This document shows positions 24,023 to 37,291 of a stretch of DNA of 64,000 nucleotides, one piece after another. The stretch covers positions 1 to 64,000 of the forward strand of contig NZ_JASERL010000011.1 of the NCBI RefSeq assembly GCF_030766935.1, read 5' to 3'. Numbering within the stretch: the stretch's first letter is position 1; every line of letters starts with the position of its first letter. Source of the stretch: Streptomyces sp. KL109B (lineage in GTDB: Bacteria > Actinomycetota > Actinomycetes > Streptomycetales > Streptomycetaceae). Under the pieces are notes generated by a model that saw nothing but the letters and a program-made list of their open reading frames with translations, searched no databases and was not told the origin of the DNA. Position numbers and translations under genes: made by a program.

Positions 24023-25648
24023 TCAGCGCTTCTCGGGAAGCACCAACAGGGCGTCCCCGACGGGGCGTTCGCCTGCCGCGTCGGACGGGTCGTTGATGAC
24101 CCGGCCGTCGACGACCATCGTGGTGGAGCCGCCGCCGTCGAGGTTCATGGCGTCGCGCAGGCCGAGCGACCGGGCGACGGCGGCGCTCTCGTCGATGCTC
24201 AGGCCGAGCGATCCGGTGCTTCGGCCGTCGGCGGTGACGAGCACGGTGCGGCCCGCGGCGTCCGTGCCCGCGAGGGTGCGCGGGTTCCGTTTGTGCACCC
24301 AGCCGTAGTAGAAGCTCGGGTTGCCGGGCTGCACCATGCCGTCCGTGGCCGGGGTGATGTGGCGGCGGCCGTCGCGGACGAGTTCGGGGCCGCCGTTGAG
24401 GACGCTGGTGGTGCGGGACGGGGCGAAGGCGCGGCCCTCGCCGTCCTTCAACCCGCTCCGGACCGCGAGGCGTTGGCCGACCTTCGCGAGGGCGGTGAGG
24501 CGCGCCGTGTACGCGCCGGTGGCCTGGACGCTGCGGGCTCCGGCGGGCAGGGCGCCGCCGCGCGGCGAGCGCACCTCGACAACCCGGCCGGACCGGTCGA
24601 GGACGGCTTCGGCGCCCTCGCCCTTGGGGGTTTCCTTGCCGAACTCCGGGGTGAACGCGACGAGTTCGTCGGGGTCGGTGCAGGTGGTGTCGTGCAGGGG
24701 CCGGGCGGTCGGGGTGTCGTCGGCGGTGCCGCCGCAGTTGCGGATCAGGCCGGGGACGCGGTCGACGCCGTCGAGCGCGAGCGAGGTGCCGTCGGCGGCG
24801 ACGCTGCCCTGCCAGGTGAAGCGCTCGACCTTGGTGCCGCGCGCCGAATCATGGACGACGAGGCCGGGCCGCCCGTTCACCGCCTCGCTCAGCAGACGGC
24901 CGCCGTAGACGCCGACGCCGGCCGGATCGCCGGGGGCGCCCGCCTTCGGGTCGAGGACGAAGAAGCCCGCGTTGACGCCGGCCGTCGCGCCGTCGGCGGC
25001 GGCGAGGGCGCTGGTGGTCTCGCGGTTCTCCAGGTCCGGGCCGTACGAGGCCTTGAGGCCGCCGCGGAACTTCTTCGGGTCGACGGTGAGCACGTCGACG
25101 CGCCAGGGCCCCCGGTCTCCGGCATTTCCGTCCCAGCCGGTGTACCAGGCGGACCCGGTGTATCCGGCGGCGCGCAGCCGGGTGCGTTCGGCGGTGGCGG
25201 CGGCCTCGGTCGGGAACGTACCGACGCGGACCCGCCAGCCGAGCGTGCCGCCCGCGTAGTCGGCGGTGGCCGCCGCGGTGACCTCCTCCGAGCGGGCGTC
25301 GAAGCCCTTGCCCCGCAGGCCGGAGGCCAGTTCGGCGGCGCTCGCCTCGTCCTTCAGCGCGGTCGGCGGCGCGTCCGGGTCGGGCGAACCCGCGCCGCCC
25401 GGGATGGACACCTCCACGGTCCACGCCATGGCCGGGGCGTCGGCGCCGCGCACGATGCGGGTGAGTGTGACGCCGGGCTGGAGGGTCCGGGTCGTTCGGG
25501 TCTCGGTCAGGCCTGCGGCGCCGAGCGGGAGACCGTGCCAGGGTACGGAAGAGGACGGGGGCGGGGACGAGGACGCCGGGACCGCTGAAGCCCCCACGAG
25601 GGCGAGCGCGCACAGCGCCGTACCCGTACCGAACCATCTGCCACTCAC
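24023..25648 (-). CDS. Secreted phosphodiester glycosidase-like protein (NAGPA domain)
   Basis: A 541-aa exported protein. The signal peptide (FGTGTALCALALVGASAVPASSS) is followed by an SPOR-like repeat segment (LASGLRGKGFDARSEEV...GTLGWRVRVGTFPTEAAATAERTRLRAAGYTG). The C-terminal phosphodiester glycosidase domain has AGVNAGFFVLD and the conserved DAMNLDGGGSTTMVV. NAGPA-type enzymes cleave GlcNAc-1-P phosphodiesters, in bacteria probably on cell-wall glycopolymers such as teichoic acids. The GTG at 25648 with a G-rich ribosome-binding site is preferred; the frame stays open to 25714. Confidence 0.78.
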   Translation of the reverse strand: MSGRWFGTGTALCALALVGASAVPASSSPPPSSSVPWHGLPLGAAGLTETRTTRTLQPGVTLTRIVRGADAPAMAWTVEVSIPGGAGSPDPDAPPTALKDEASAAELASGLRGKGFDARSEEVTAAATADYAGGTLGWRVRVGTFPTEAAATAERTRLRAAGYTGSAWYTGWDGNAGDRGPWRVDVLTVDPKKFRGGLKASYGPDLENRETTSALAAADGATAGVNAGFFVLDPKAGAPGDPAGVGVYGGRLLSEAVNGRPGLVVHDSARGTKVERFTWQGSVAADGTSLALDGVDRVPGLIRNCGGTADDTPTARPLHDTTCTDPDELVAFTPEFGKETPKGEGAEAVLDRSGRVVEVRSPRGGALPAGARSVQATGAYTARLTALAKVGQRLAVRSGLKDGEGRAFAPSRTTSVLNGGPELVRDGRRHITPATDGMVQPGNPSFYYGWVHKRNPRTLAGTDAAGRTVLVTADGRSTGSLGLSIDESAAVARSLGLRDAMNLDGGGSTTMVVDGRVINDPSDAAGERPVGDALLVLPEKR

Positions 25649-25845
25649 AGCACGACCCCCACGGACGACTCCTCGGACGACAACCTCCGTAACGGTGCGT
25701 GAGGCCACGACCACGGGTCAAGGCTTGTGCGCGGCATTCATCGGATGTTCCCCGTGCCGCCCCCACCACAACGTGGGTGGATCATGGAGTACGACAGCAA
25801 CGCAGAGCCGCGCACAGCCAAGGCAGCCGACCGGGAGCCCGCCCC

Positions 25846-28239
<2,394 letters not shown>

Positions 28240-28248
28240 ACGCGATGA

Positions 28249-28303
28249 CGGGACCGGAGGTTGAGCACCACACCGGTCCCGCCCACCCCGCGCTCTTCGC
28301 GGG
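28249..28303. terminator. Double hairpin between convergent genes
   Basis: CGGGACCGG at 28249-28257 pairs with CCGGTCCCG at 28273-28281; a second hairpin, CCCGCG/CGCGGG, lies at 28287-28303. Both are between the UvrA-like gene and sdhB and probably serve both strands. Confidence 0.75.
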
Positions 28304-28324
28304 ACGCCTATCGCGCCTGCCCGA

Positions 28325-29067
28325 TCAGCGGGCGACCTTGCGGTTCGCGCGCAGCCACTCCTTGTTCATGCTGGTGATGGAGAACAGCGGGATGCCCTTC
28401 GGGCAGGCCGTCGCGCACTCGCCGGTGAGCGTGCAGCCGCCGAAGCCCTCCTCGTCCATCTGCCCCACCATGTCGAGCACACGTGTCTCGCGCTCGGGCG
28501 CGCCCTGCGGCAGCACGTTCAGGTGGTTGATCTTCGCGGACGTGAAGAGCATCGCCGCGCCGTTCGGGCACGCGGCCACACACGCGCCGCAGCCGATGCA
28601 CTCGGCGTGCTCGAAGGAGAAGTCGGCATCCGGCTTCGGAACCGGCGTGGAGTGCGCCTCGGGCGCGGCGCCGGTCGGGGCCGTGATGTAGCCGCCGGCC
28701 TGGATGATCCGGTCGAAGGCGGACCGGTCGACGACGAGGTCCTTCACGACCGGGAAGGCGGAGGCGCGCCACGGCTCGATGTCGATCGTGTCGCCGTCCT
28801 TGAAGGACCGCATGTGCAGCTGACAGGTCGTGGTGCGCTCCGGGCCGTGCGCGTCGCCGTTGATGACGAGCGAGCAGGCGCCGCAGATGCCCTCGCGGCA
28901 GTCGTGGTCGAAGGCGACCGGGTCCTCGCCCTTGAGGATGAGTTCCTCGTTGAGGGTGTCGAGCATTTCGAGGAAGGACATGTCCGTCGAGATCCCGTCG
29001 ACCTCGTACGTGGACATGGCGCCTTCGGCGTCGGCGTTCTTCTGGCGCCAGACGCGCAGGGTGAGCT

Positions 29068-29071
<4 letters not shown>
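28325..29071 (-). CDS. sdhB: Succinate dehydrogenase/fumarate reductase iron-sulfur subunit
   Basis: A 248-aa subunit carrying three iron-sulfur clusters. The plant-type [2Fe-2S] site is DCREGICGACSLVINGDAHGPERTTTCQL; the [4Fe-4S] and [3Fe-4S] ligands are in CIGCGACVAACPNG and CTLTGECATACPKG. It passes electrons from SdhA to the membrane haem/quinone site. The ATG at 29071 overlaps the sdhA stop by 4 bp, and it is last in sdhCAB. Confidence 0.93.
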
Positions 29072-31017
<1,946 letters not shown>

Positions 31018-31020
31018 CTG

Positions 31021-31728
31021 TTAGCTCACCAATCCGGTCATGACGCCCACGGGCACGGCGATGAAGCCGAGCGTGAGCACCACGGCGAGTACGTTGCCGA
31101 CGGTCTTCAGGACCCGGTCGCGGGTGCGGCTGCCGACGCCGAGGGTCTGCGCGGCGCTCCAGAACCCGTGCTGGATGTGGAAGCCGAGCGCGAGCATCGC
31201 GACGATGTAGATGACATTGCTGTACCAGGTCGAGAACGTGTCGATGATGTTCTGGTACGGGTGCAGGTGCTGGTACCCGCCGGGGTGCACCGTGCCGGTC
31301 GTCAGGTCGAGGATGTGCCAGACGATGAACAGGCCGAGGATGATGCCGCCCCAGCGCATGGTGCGCGTGGCGTAGTCGGCGCGCGGCTTCTTGTGCGCGT
31401 ACTTGCTGGGGCGCGCCTTGTTGCCGCGACGGCTCAGCTGGTACGCGGAGGTGGCGTGCGCGACGACTGCGACGACCAGCACCACGCGGGCGATCCACAG
31501 GCCCCACTCGTAGTGCAGCACCGGGGAGCCCATGGTGCGCAGCCAGTGTGCGTAGTGGTTGATCTCCTCGGGGCCGAAGAAGATCTTGAGGTTCCCGATC
31601 ATGTGGGCGACCAGGTAGAGCAGCATGACGAGGCCGCTCACCGCCATCACTGTCTTCTTGCCGACGGAGCTGTCCCACACGGTGCGTGCCATGGACGGCC
31701 GTCGGTCCGTCCGCGTTGCCAGAGCCAT
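31021..31728 (-). CDS. sdhC: Succinate dehydrogenase cytochrome b subunit (five-helix)
   Basis: A 235-aa integral membrane anchor with five predicted helices and several buried histidines (LVAHMIGNLKIF, HYAHWLRTM, VAHATSAYQL, WHILDLTTG, HIQHGFWSAA) suited to two haems. There is no sdhD gene, so this is the three-subunit (type B-like) enzyme. TAGCGT lies 8 nt before the ATG, so the operon is probably transcribed leaderless from there. It is divergent from a LysR gene. Confidence 0.9.
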   Translation of the reverse strand: MALATRTDRRPSMARTVWDSSVGKKTVMAVSGLVMLLYLVAHMIGNLKIFFGPEEINHYAHWLRTMGSPVLHYEWGLWIARVVLVVAVVAHATSAYQLSRRGNKARPSKYAHKKPRADYATRTMRWGGIILGLFIVWHILDLTTGTVHPGGYQHLHPYQNIIDTFSTWYSNVIYIVAMLALGFHIQHGFWSAAQTLGVGSRTRDRVLKTVGNVLAVVLTLGFIAVPVGVMTGLVS

Positions 31729-31736
31729 GGGTCAAG

Positions 31737-31742
31737 ACGCTA
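31737..31742 (-). promoter_or_regulatory. -10 box TAGCGT for sdhCAB
   Basis: TAGCGT on the minus strand ends 8 nt before the sdhC ATG, with no ribosome-binding site between. Confidence 0.5.
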
Positions 31743-31785
31743 GAGCCCAAGGGCCCGATCGGTCCAAGACATGGTCCACCTCATT

Positions 31786-31806
31786 TCGATAGGCATTCGC
31801 TATCGA
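31786..31806. promoter_or_regulatory. LysR-type palindrome between sdhC and the LysR gene
   Basis: TCGATAG-N7-CTATCGA (21 bp, exact 7-bp arms) contains the T-N11-A LysR box ATAG-N7-CTAT. It lies about 45 bp upstream of the sdhC -10 box and just upstream of the LysR -10 box, fitting activation of sdh and autorepression. Confidence 0.7.
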
Positions 31807-31811
31807 GGGGC

Positions 31812-31817
31812 TAGGGT
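31812..31817 (+). promoter_or_regulatory. -10 box TAGGGT of the LysR gene
   Basis: TAGGGT ends 7 nt before the ATG at 31825; leaderless start inferred. Confidence 0.45.
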
Positions 31818-31824
31818 GGGTGTC

Positions 31825-32715
31825 ATGCAGTTCCAGCAGCTCCAGTACTTCGTCGCGGTCGCGGAGACCCGGCACTTCACGCGCGCCGCCGAGTTGGTGC
31901 ACGTCGCGCAGCCCTCGCTGTCCCAGCAGATCCGGGCCCTGGAGCGGGAGCTGGGCGTCGATCTGTTCCTGCGGGCGCGCGGGAACATCTCGCTGACGGA
32001 CGCCGGGGAGGCACTGCTGCCGCTGGCGCGGCGCATCCTCGCCGACGCGGACACGGCGCGGCACGAAGTGCAGGAGCTGGCGCAGCTGAAGCGCGGGCGG
32101 GTGCGGCTCGGCGCCACTCCCTCGCTGTGCACGGGGCTGCTGCCGGACGTGCTGCGGGCCTTTCACGACCGGTATCCCGGGATTCAGCTGATGATCGAGG
32201 AGGGCGGCTCCCACGACCTCGTACGGGGGCTGGCGCGCGGCGCCCTCGACCTCGCGCTGGTCGTGCTCCCGCTGCCGGCGCCGGCACCCGCCCTGACCAC
32301 GGTGGAGCTGCTGCGGGAGGAGCTCGTCGTGGTGTCGTCCAAGGACGCGGCGGCGCCGGGGCGGGGGCGGAAGTCGGTGCGGGTCGCCGACCTGGAGGGC
32401 GAGCGGCTCGTCATGTTCCGGCACGGGTACGACCTGCGGGAGCTGACCGTCGCGGCGTGCCGGGGCGAGGGGTTCGAGCCGGACTTCGCCGTGGAGGGCG
32501 GCGAGATGGACGCGGTCCTCGGGTTTGTGCGGGCCGGGCTCGGGGTCGCCGTTGTGCCGTGGATGGTGGCGCACCGGGCCGGGGCGGACCTGCGGGTCAC
32601 GCCCCTGGCCAAGCCGGGGCTCAGCCGCACGATCGCGCTCGCGCACCGGTCGGACGTGGCACCACCACGGGCTGCGCGGGAGCTTCAGCGGATGCTGTTC
32701 GAGGGGCGCTCCTAG
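31825..32715 (+). CDS. LysR-family regulator divergent from sdhCAB
   Basis: A 296-aa LysR protein with the winged helix MQFQQLQYFVAVAETRHFTRAAELVHVAQPSLSQQIRALERELGVDLF and an effector domain starting near residue 90 (GRVRLGATPSLCTGLLPDVLRAFHDRYPGIQLMIEEGG). Its position opposite sdhCAB with a shared T-N11-A palindrome suggests control of the succinate dehydrogenase operon by a carbon metabolite. Regulation of sdh by this protein is inferred only from layout. Confidence 0.88.
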   Translation: MQFQQLQYFVAVAETRHFTRAAELVHVAQPSLSQQIRALERELGVDLFLRARGNISLTDAGEALLPLARRILADADTARHEVQELAQLKRGRVRLGATPSLCTGLLPDVLRAFHDRYPGIQLMIEEGGSHDLVRGLARGALDLALVVLPLPAPAPALTTVELLREELVVVSSKDAAAPGRGRKSVRVADLEGERLVMFRHGYDLRELTVAACRGEGFEPDFAVEGGEMDAVLGFVRAGLGVAVVPWMVAHRAGADLRVTPLAKPGLSRTIALAHRSDVAPPRAARELQRMLFEGRS

Positions 32716-32734
32716 TGTGCGGCCCCCGGCGCGC

Positions 32735-32785
32735 GGTCGCGGGGCTCTGCCCCGGACCCCGCGCCTCAATCGCCGGCGGGCTTGA
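32735..32785 (+). repeat. Dispersed repeat, copy 1
   Basis: Contains GGGGCTCTGCCCCGGACCCC then CTCAATCGCCGGCGGGCTTGA. It lies between the convergent LysR and GGDEF-EAL genes and shares its core with copies at 42.5, 48.6, 60.1 and 63.7 kb. Confidence 0.85.
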
Positions 32786-32790
32786 ACTGG

Positions 32791-34956
32791 TCATCCTGTC
32801 GCGTCTGCCAGTGCCAGCTCATGGAGGCGGTCCGGAGGACCCGGCCGCGCGTAGTACCAGCCCTGTGCCGTGTCGCAGCCCAGGTGCTTCAGCTGCTCGG
32901 CCTGGGCGCCGGTTTCGACGCCCTCGACGGTGACCGAGAGGTCGAGGCTGTGGGCGAGGGAGACGATGCCTTCGACGATCTTCAGGTCGACGGGGTCCGC
33001 CGGGAACTGCTGCATGCCCTGCGTGAAGGAGCGGTCCAGCTTCAGGACGTTCACCGGCAGGCGCCGCAGGTTCGCCAGGTTCGAGTACCCCGTGCCGAAG
33101 TCGTCGAGGGCGATGTCGACGCCCATCTCGGAGAGGCGCCGCAGCGGCTTGAGGAGGTCGTCGTCGGCGCCGATGAGGGCGGACTCCGTGACCTCCAGGC
33201 ACAGCGCGTCGGGTTCGAGGCCGAAGCGCTCCAGGATGTCGACGGTGTCCGCGACCAGGCCCTGGTGGGTCAGCTGCATCGGGGACAGGTTGACGTTGAT
33301 GCGGAACGGGCCCGCGTCCTCGTACCGGTCCCGCCAGACCCGGGCCTGCCGGACGGACTCCTCCAGGACCCAGCGGCCGAGCGGCACGATCAGGCCGGTG
33401 TGCTCGGCGAGCGGGATGAAGCGGTCCGGGCCGAGGACGCCGTGCTGCGGGTGCAGCCAGCGGACCAGGGCCTCGGCGCCGCGCACGCTGCCGTCGCCGA
33501 GGTGGACGAGGGGCTGGTACTCGATGAAGAACTCGCCGCGGTCCAGGGCGGCCGGGAGCGCCGTCGTCAGGCCGTGGCGTGTGATGGCGCGGGCGTCGGC
33601 CTCCGGGTCGGCCAGCTCGTAGCGGTTGCCGCCCGCCGACTTGGCCCGGTACATCGTGATGTCGGCGCTGCGCAGCACCTCCGCCGGGCTGCGCTCGGCG
33701 GCCGGGCCCTCCACGATGCCGATCGAACCGCGCACGGTGAGTTCGCGGCCGTCGATACGGATGGGGGTGGCCAGGGCGTGCATGATGCGGCCCGCCAGCT
33801 CGTCGACCTCGGCCTCGGTGTCCCGGCCCGTGGTGAGGGCCACGAACTCGTCGCCGCCGAGCCGCGCGACCATCTCGCCCGGCGCGGTGGCGCAGGTCTG
33901 GAGGCGGTCGGCGACCTCGACGAGGAGCCGGTCGCCCGCCGCGTGGCCGAGGCTGTCATTGATGGTCTTGAAGCCGTCGAGGTCGAGGTAGCACAGGCCG
34001 AAGCGCATGCCCTCGCCGGCGCTGAGCACCTTCTCCAGGCGCTCGAAGAACAGGGTGCGGTTGGGGAGTCCGGTGAGCGCGTCGTGGGTGGCCTCGTAGC
34101 GCAGCCGCAGGTTCAGCAGGCGGCGCTCGGTCATGTCCTCCATGAGCGCGAGCTGGTACTGCGGCGCACCCTCCGCGTCCCGCAGCAGTGACACCGTCAG
34201 GTTGGTCCACAGGGCGGTGCCGTCGGGGCGCGTGTACGCCTTCTCGACCCGGTAGTGCTCCCGCTGCCCCTGCACCAGCTCGCCGTACATGCGCCAGATG
34301 TGCGGGTCGTCGTCGGGGTGCGTCAGGTCGTGGGCCTTGCGGCTGAGCAGTTGGTGTCTTGTGCCGCCGAACATCCGCACCATCGTGTCGTTGACCTCGA
34401 GGATCGTGCCGTCGAGGTCCGCGATCCCGATGCCGATCGCGGCGCCGTGGAACACCGCGCGGAACTTGGCCTCGCTCGCGTGCAGGGCCTCGGCGACGGC
34501 GCTGCGGGCGTTGAGCGCCGCCCTCGATATGGCCTCCTGCTCGGCGCGGGTCCGCTCGCGCAGCGCGGCGGCGAAACCGGCGGCCATCGCGTGCTGGATA
34601 CGGGCGCAGCGGGAGCGCAGTTCCTCGCGGCGCCCGGCGGCCGGTTCTCCGTCGCCGTCGTGCGCGGCGTCACCGCAGTGCGCGACGAGGTGTTCCTCGA
34701 CCACGTCGAGGGTGTGGGTGAGCGCCTCGGGGTCGGTGCAGTGCGCGTCGACCAGCGCGCCGCCGACCGCCTGTACTTCCGCGCTGTCCAGGCTCGGCGC
34801 GGCGAGCGCGGCGCGCAGCCTGCGTACGAGCGGCACGAGTTCCTCCTCGAACTCGTGCCGGGTCAGGGAGGTCGCCGTGACCGGGAAGATCGCCCGGCTC
34901 CAGATCATGGCGAACCCGCGCACTCTGTCTTCCGGTCCGCCCGGCACTTCGGTCAC
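32791..34956 (-). CDS. rmdA: PAS-GGDEF-EAL cyclic-di-GMP enzyme, RmdA-like
   Basis: A 721-aa cytosolic protein: a helical N-terminal region (1-155), PAS/PAC (about 160-282), GGDEF domain with intact LGGDEF (367-371), and EAL domain with intact GAEALVRW (495-497), plus DDFGTGYSNLANLRRLP and the C-terminal QGWYYARP. Both catalytic signatures are conserved, so it could make and break c-di-GMP. The domain order, and the neighbourhood with sdhCAB, match Streptomyces RmdA, a regulator of sporulation timing. The ortholog call is from memory of the family. The GTG start overlaps the stop of the upstream methyltransferase by 4 bp. Confidence 0.8.
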   Translation of the reverse strand: MTEVPGGPEDRVRGFAMIWSRAIFPVTATSLTRHEFEEELVPLVRRLRAALAAPSLDSAEVQAVGGALVDAHCTDPEALTHTLDVVEEHLVAHCGDAAHDGDGEPAAGRREELRSRCARIQHAMAAGFAAALRERTRAEQEAISRAALNARSAVAEALHASEAKFRAVFHGAAIGIGIADLDGTILEVNDTMVRMFGGTRHQLLSRKAHDLTHPDDDPHIWRMYGELVQGQREHYRVEKAYTRPDGTALWTNLTVSLLRDAEGAPQYQLALMEDMTERRLLNLRLRYEATHDALTGLPNRTLFFERLEKVLSAGEGMRFGLCYLDLDGFKTINDSLGHAAGDRLLVEVADRLQTCATAPGEMVARLGGDEFVALTTGRDTEAEVDELAGRIMHALATPIRIDGRELTVRGSIGIVEGPAAERSPAEVLRSADITMYRAKSAGGNRYELADPEADARAITRHGLTTALPAALDRGEFFIEYQPLVHLGDGSVRGAEALVRWLHPQHGVLGPDRFIPLAEHTGLIVPLGRWVLEESVRQARVWRDRYEDAGPFRINVNLSPMQLTHQGLVADTVDILERFGLEPDALCLEVTESALIGADDDLLKPLRRLSEMGVDIALDDFGTGYSNLANLRRLPVNVLKLDRSFTQGMQQFPADPVDLKIVEGIVSLAHSLDLSVTVEGVETGAQAEQLKHLGCDTAQGWYYARPGPPDRLHELALADATG

Positions 34957-35768
34957 GCCTTGCGCCCCACTCCCACATAGCCCGCGAAGATGTGCGGGTC
35001 CTCGTCCTCAGGGGCGCTGTCGGGCCGCCACACCGGCATCGCCACGATGCCCGGATCGACCATCCCGTACCCCTTGAAGAACCGTTTGATCTCGTCGCGG
35101 TTCCGCATGATCAGCGGATTGCGGACTTCGTTCCGATAGACCTCGGCCATGCCGTCCGCCCGCTCCGTCTCTAGGGTCATGCCCTCGTTCGAGGCATGTG
35201 TCACGATGAGCAGGCTGCCCGGTGCGAGCGCCTCGCTGAGTTCGGCCACCGCCGCGTACGGGTCGTCGGCCTCTTCGATGAAGTGCAGTACGGCGACGAG
35301 GAGCAGCGCCACCGGCCGCTCCAGGTCGAGCAGTTCGGTGACCTCGGGGCTCCGGAGGATGTCCTGCGGCTTACGCAGGTCCGCTGTGACGACGCCGGTG
35401 CCGGGTACGTCCGCGAGGACCGCGCGGCTGTGGGCGACGGCGACCGGGTCGTGGTCGACGTACACGACGCGCGCGCCGGGGCTGGCCCGTTGGGCCACCT
35501 CGTGCACATTGCCGAACGTCGGGATGCCGGAGCCGATGTCGAGGAACTGTGTGATGCCGAGGTCGGCGGCGTACCGCACGGCCCGGCGCATGAACGCCCG
35601 GTTCGCCTGCATGATCTTCGGGAGTCCCGGCAGGAACTCCATCGCCTTGCGGGCGGCCTCCCGGTCGACCTCGAAGTTGTGCGAACCGCCCAGGTAGAAG
35701 TCGTAGATTCGGGACACACTGGGCACCGAGATGTCGATGCCCAGTGGGGCCCAGGCGGGTCGCTGCAT
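34953..35768 (-). CDS. DUF574/Methyltransf_19 SAM-dependent methyltransferase
   Basis: A 271-aa protein of the actinobacterial DUF574 family (IDISVPSVSRIYDFYLGGSHNFEVDREAA, then QFLDIGSGIPTFGNVHEVAQ for SAM, then VVYVDHDPVAVAHSRAVL and LLLVAVLHFIEEADDPYAAV). Targets of this expanded Streptomyces family are unknown. The start at 35768 is chosen over 35780 because GGAGAG lies 5 nt before it. The stop overlaps the GTG of the GGDEF-EAL gene, so the two are translationally coupled. Confidence 0.88.
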   Translation of the reverse strand: MQRPAWAPLGIDISVPSVSRIYDFYLGGSHNFEVDREAARKAMEFLPGLPKIMQANRAFMRRAVRYAADLGITQFLDIGSGIPTFGNVHEVAQRASPGARVVYVDHDPVAVAHSRAVLADVPGTGVVTADLRKPQDILRSPEVTELLDLERPVALLLVAVLHFIEEADDPYAAVAELSEALAPGSLLIVTHASNEGMTLETERADGMAEVYRNEVRNPLIMRNRDEIKRFFKGYGMVDPGIVAMPVWRPDSAPEDEDPHIFAGYVGVGRKA

Positions 35769-35954
35769 CAATCTCTCCATGGCGTAGGTGAGCCGGTGTT
35801 CGAGCCGAGGCTACTGATCCACCGCCAAAGGAGCGAGTCAAAACGGAAATTGACCGTCCGTTCCCGGTCACTGCCTCCGTCACGTGCCAAACGACAACGC
35901 TCCGAAACCATCCCGAAACCTTCTCTTTCCCCGGCGAATCCCGGACGAAAAGAA

Positions 35955-36006
35955 CCGGTCCGTTCCCTGCGCACGGCCTGACCTGGCCATGCGGGGAACG
36001 GACCGG
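35955..36006. terminator. Long-stem hairpin with 13-bp perfect arms
   Basis: CCGGTCCGTTCCC pairs with GGGAACGGACCGG around 26 nt that themselves contain GGCCTGACCTGGCC. It lies 70 nt past the lipoprotein stop codon and upstream of the methyltransferase, both on the minus strand. Apart from it, 35,781-36,075 holds no gene. Confidence 0.75.
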
Positions 36007-36075
36007 CAACGAGCCAATTCCGTTGACGACTCTACTGTGGGCCCCTCGCTGAACGCACTTGCCCCTCCCCCGCTG

Positions 36076-37068
36076 TTACTTGGGAGCCCCTACCGGCTTT
36101 CCATCCGGAGCCGCCGCGTACCACGTTCCGCCGACGCCCTGTCCGTTCGTGTCACCTGGCTTTTCGTCTCCCGAGAAGGTGTACACGGGCCAGCAGTTGA
36201 GGGTCTGCTGCTTCGTGCCGTCGGGCCGCGTGAAGGTCATGTAGCCCTTCAGTGGAATGTTCTCCGTATCGTTCTTCGCAACCGGAGCGAGGGCCGGCCA
36301 CTTCTCGGCGCAGGCGCCCACGCAGTTGGACTTGATGGGCCACGCCGAGTCCTTGAGGAAGCGGTAGACCGTCATGCCGTTCTTGTCGACGACGACCTCA
36401 CCGAGCTTCGGATCCTTGCGCGTGGACAGGCCCTTGAGGTCCGCGGGCCTGGCCCCTGCCTCCTCCTCGGCCTTCTTGTTCGCCTTCTTGCCGTCGGGGG
36501 CCGCGGCCCACCAAGTGCCGCCGACGCCCTGCCCCTTGACGTCGCCGGCCTTCTTGTCGTCGGCGTAGCGGTACATGGGCCAGCCGTCGACCGTGAGCTG
36601 CTTCGTGCCGTCGGCCGCCGTCACCTCGCCGAGCAGGGACTTGTCCACGCCCGGTGCGGCCTTGGCGCCGCTCGCCGGGACGGCGGGCCACATCTTCAGG
36701 CACGCCGCGGCGCAGTTGGACTTGGGTGGCTGGGCGGTGTCCTTGTCGAAGCGGTACAGGGTCATCCCGTCGCTGTCGGTGAGCACCTTGCCCAGCTCCG
36801 CGCTCTCCCAGGAGGCGAGTTGGCCCGCCTTCCGGGTCTTGGCCGCGCTCTTGTCGGCGCTGCCCGAGGAGCCGTAGCCGTCGGAACCCGAGCCCGAGTC
36901 CGTGCCGTAGCCGTCGGAGGACCCGTAACCGCCCTGCGCGTCGGCCGCGCTGCCCACGTTCTGGCCCGTCGCCGCCTGGTCGCCCTGGTCCTGACCGCAC
37001 GCCGTCGTCAGCGCCAGCAGGGCCGCAGCTGTCGCTACGAGCGAGGCGCTCCGCCAGGAGGTCTTCAT
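36076..37068 (-). CDS. Lipoprotein with tandem COG4315 (Lipoprotein_15) repeats
   Basis: A 330-aa lipoprotein with lipobox LALTTAC. It has a Gly/Ser/Asp-rich linker, then two or more repeated secreted-repeat modules: GKVLTDSDGMTLYRFDKD...CAAACLKMWPAV...WPMYRYADDKKAGDVKGQGVGGTWWAAAPDG, then GEVVVDKNGMTVYRFLKD...CVGACAEKWPAL...WPVYTFSGDEKPGDTNGQGVGGTWYAAAPDG. Each module has a conserved C-x3-C pair. The function of the family is unknown; it is extracellular and membrane-anchored. The start at 37068 has GGGAG 6 nt upstream. It is divergent from the proline-rich protein gene. Confidence 0.88.
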   Translation of the reverse strand: MKTSWRSASLVATAAALLALTTACGQDQGDQAATGQNVGSAADAQGGYGSSDGYGTDSGSGSDGYGSSGSADKSAAKTRKAGQLASWESAELGKVLTDSDGMTLYRFDKDTAQPPKSNCAAACLKMWPAVPASGAKAAPGVDKSLLGEVTAADGTKQLTVDGWPMYRYADDKKAGDVKGQGVGGTWWAAAPDGKKANKKAEEEAGARPADLKGLSTRKDPKLGEVVVDKNGMTVYRFLKDSAWPIKSNCVGACAEKWPALAPVAKNDTENIPLKGYMTFTRPDGTKQQTLNCWPVYTFSGDEKPGDTNGQGVGGTWYAAAPDGKPVGAPK

Positions 37069-37291
37069 CTCAACTCCCGCACATTGCTTGGGTGTTGCGC
37101 GATCCCGGGCGGGTCGCACATGGCCCTAGGTACGGGCGGCGGTGACGGCTGTGTTCAAAGCGCGGGAAGATTTCTTCGGTTGCCGCAGGGGGGCGTGCGA
37201 CCGCAAACCCGAATGCTCCCGCGCCCCACGTTCGGATCATTCCGGGGCCGCCCCGGCGTGCCGGGACGCGCGGCGGCTCAGGATCCTCTGC

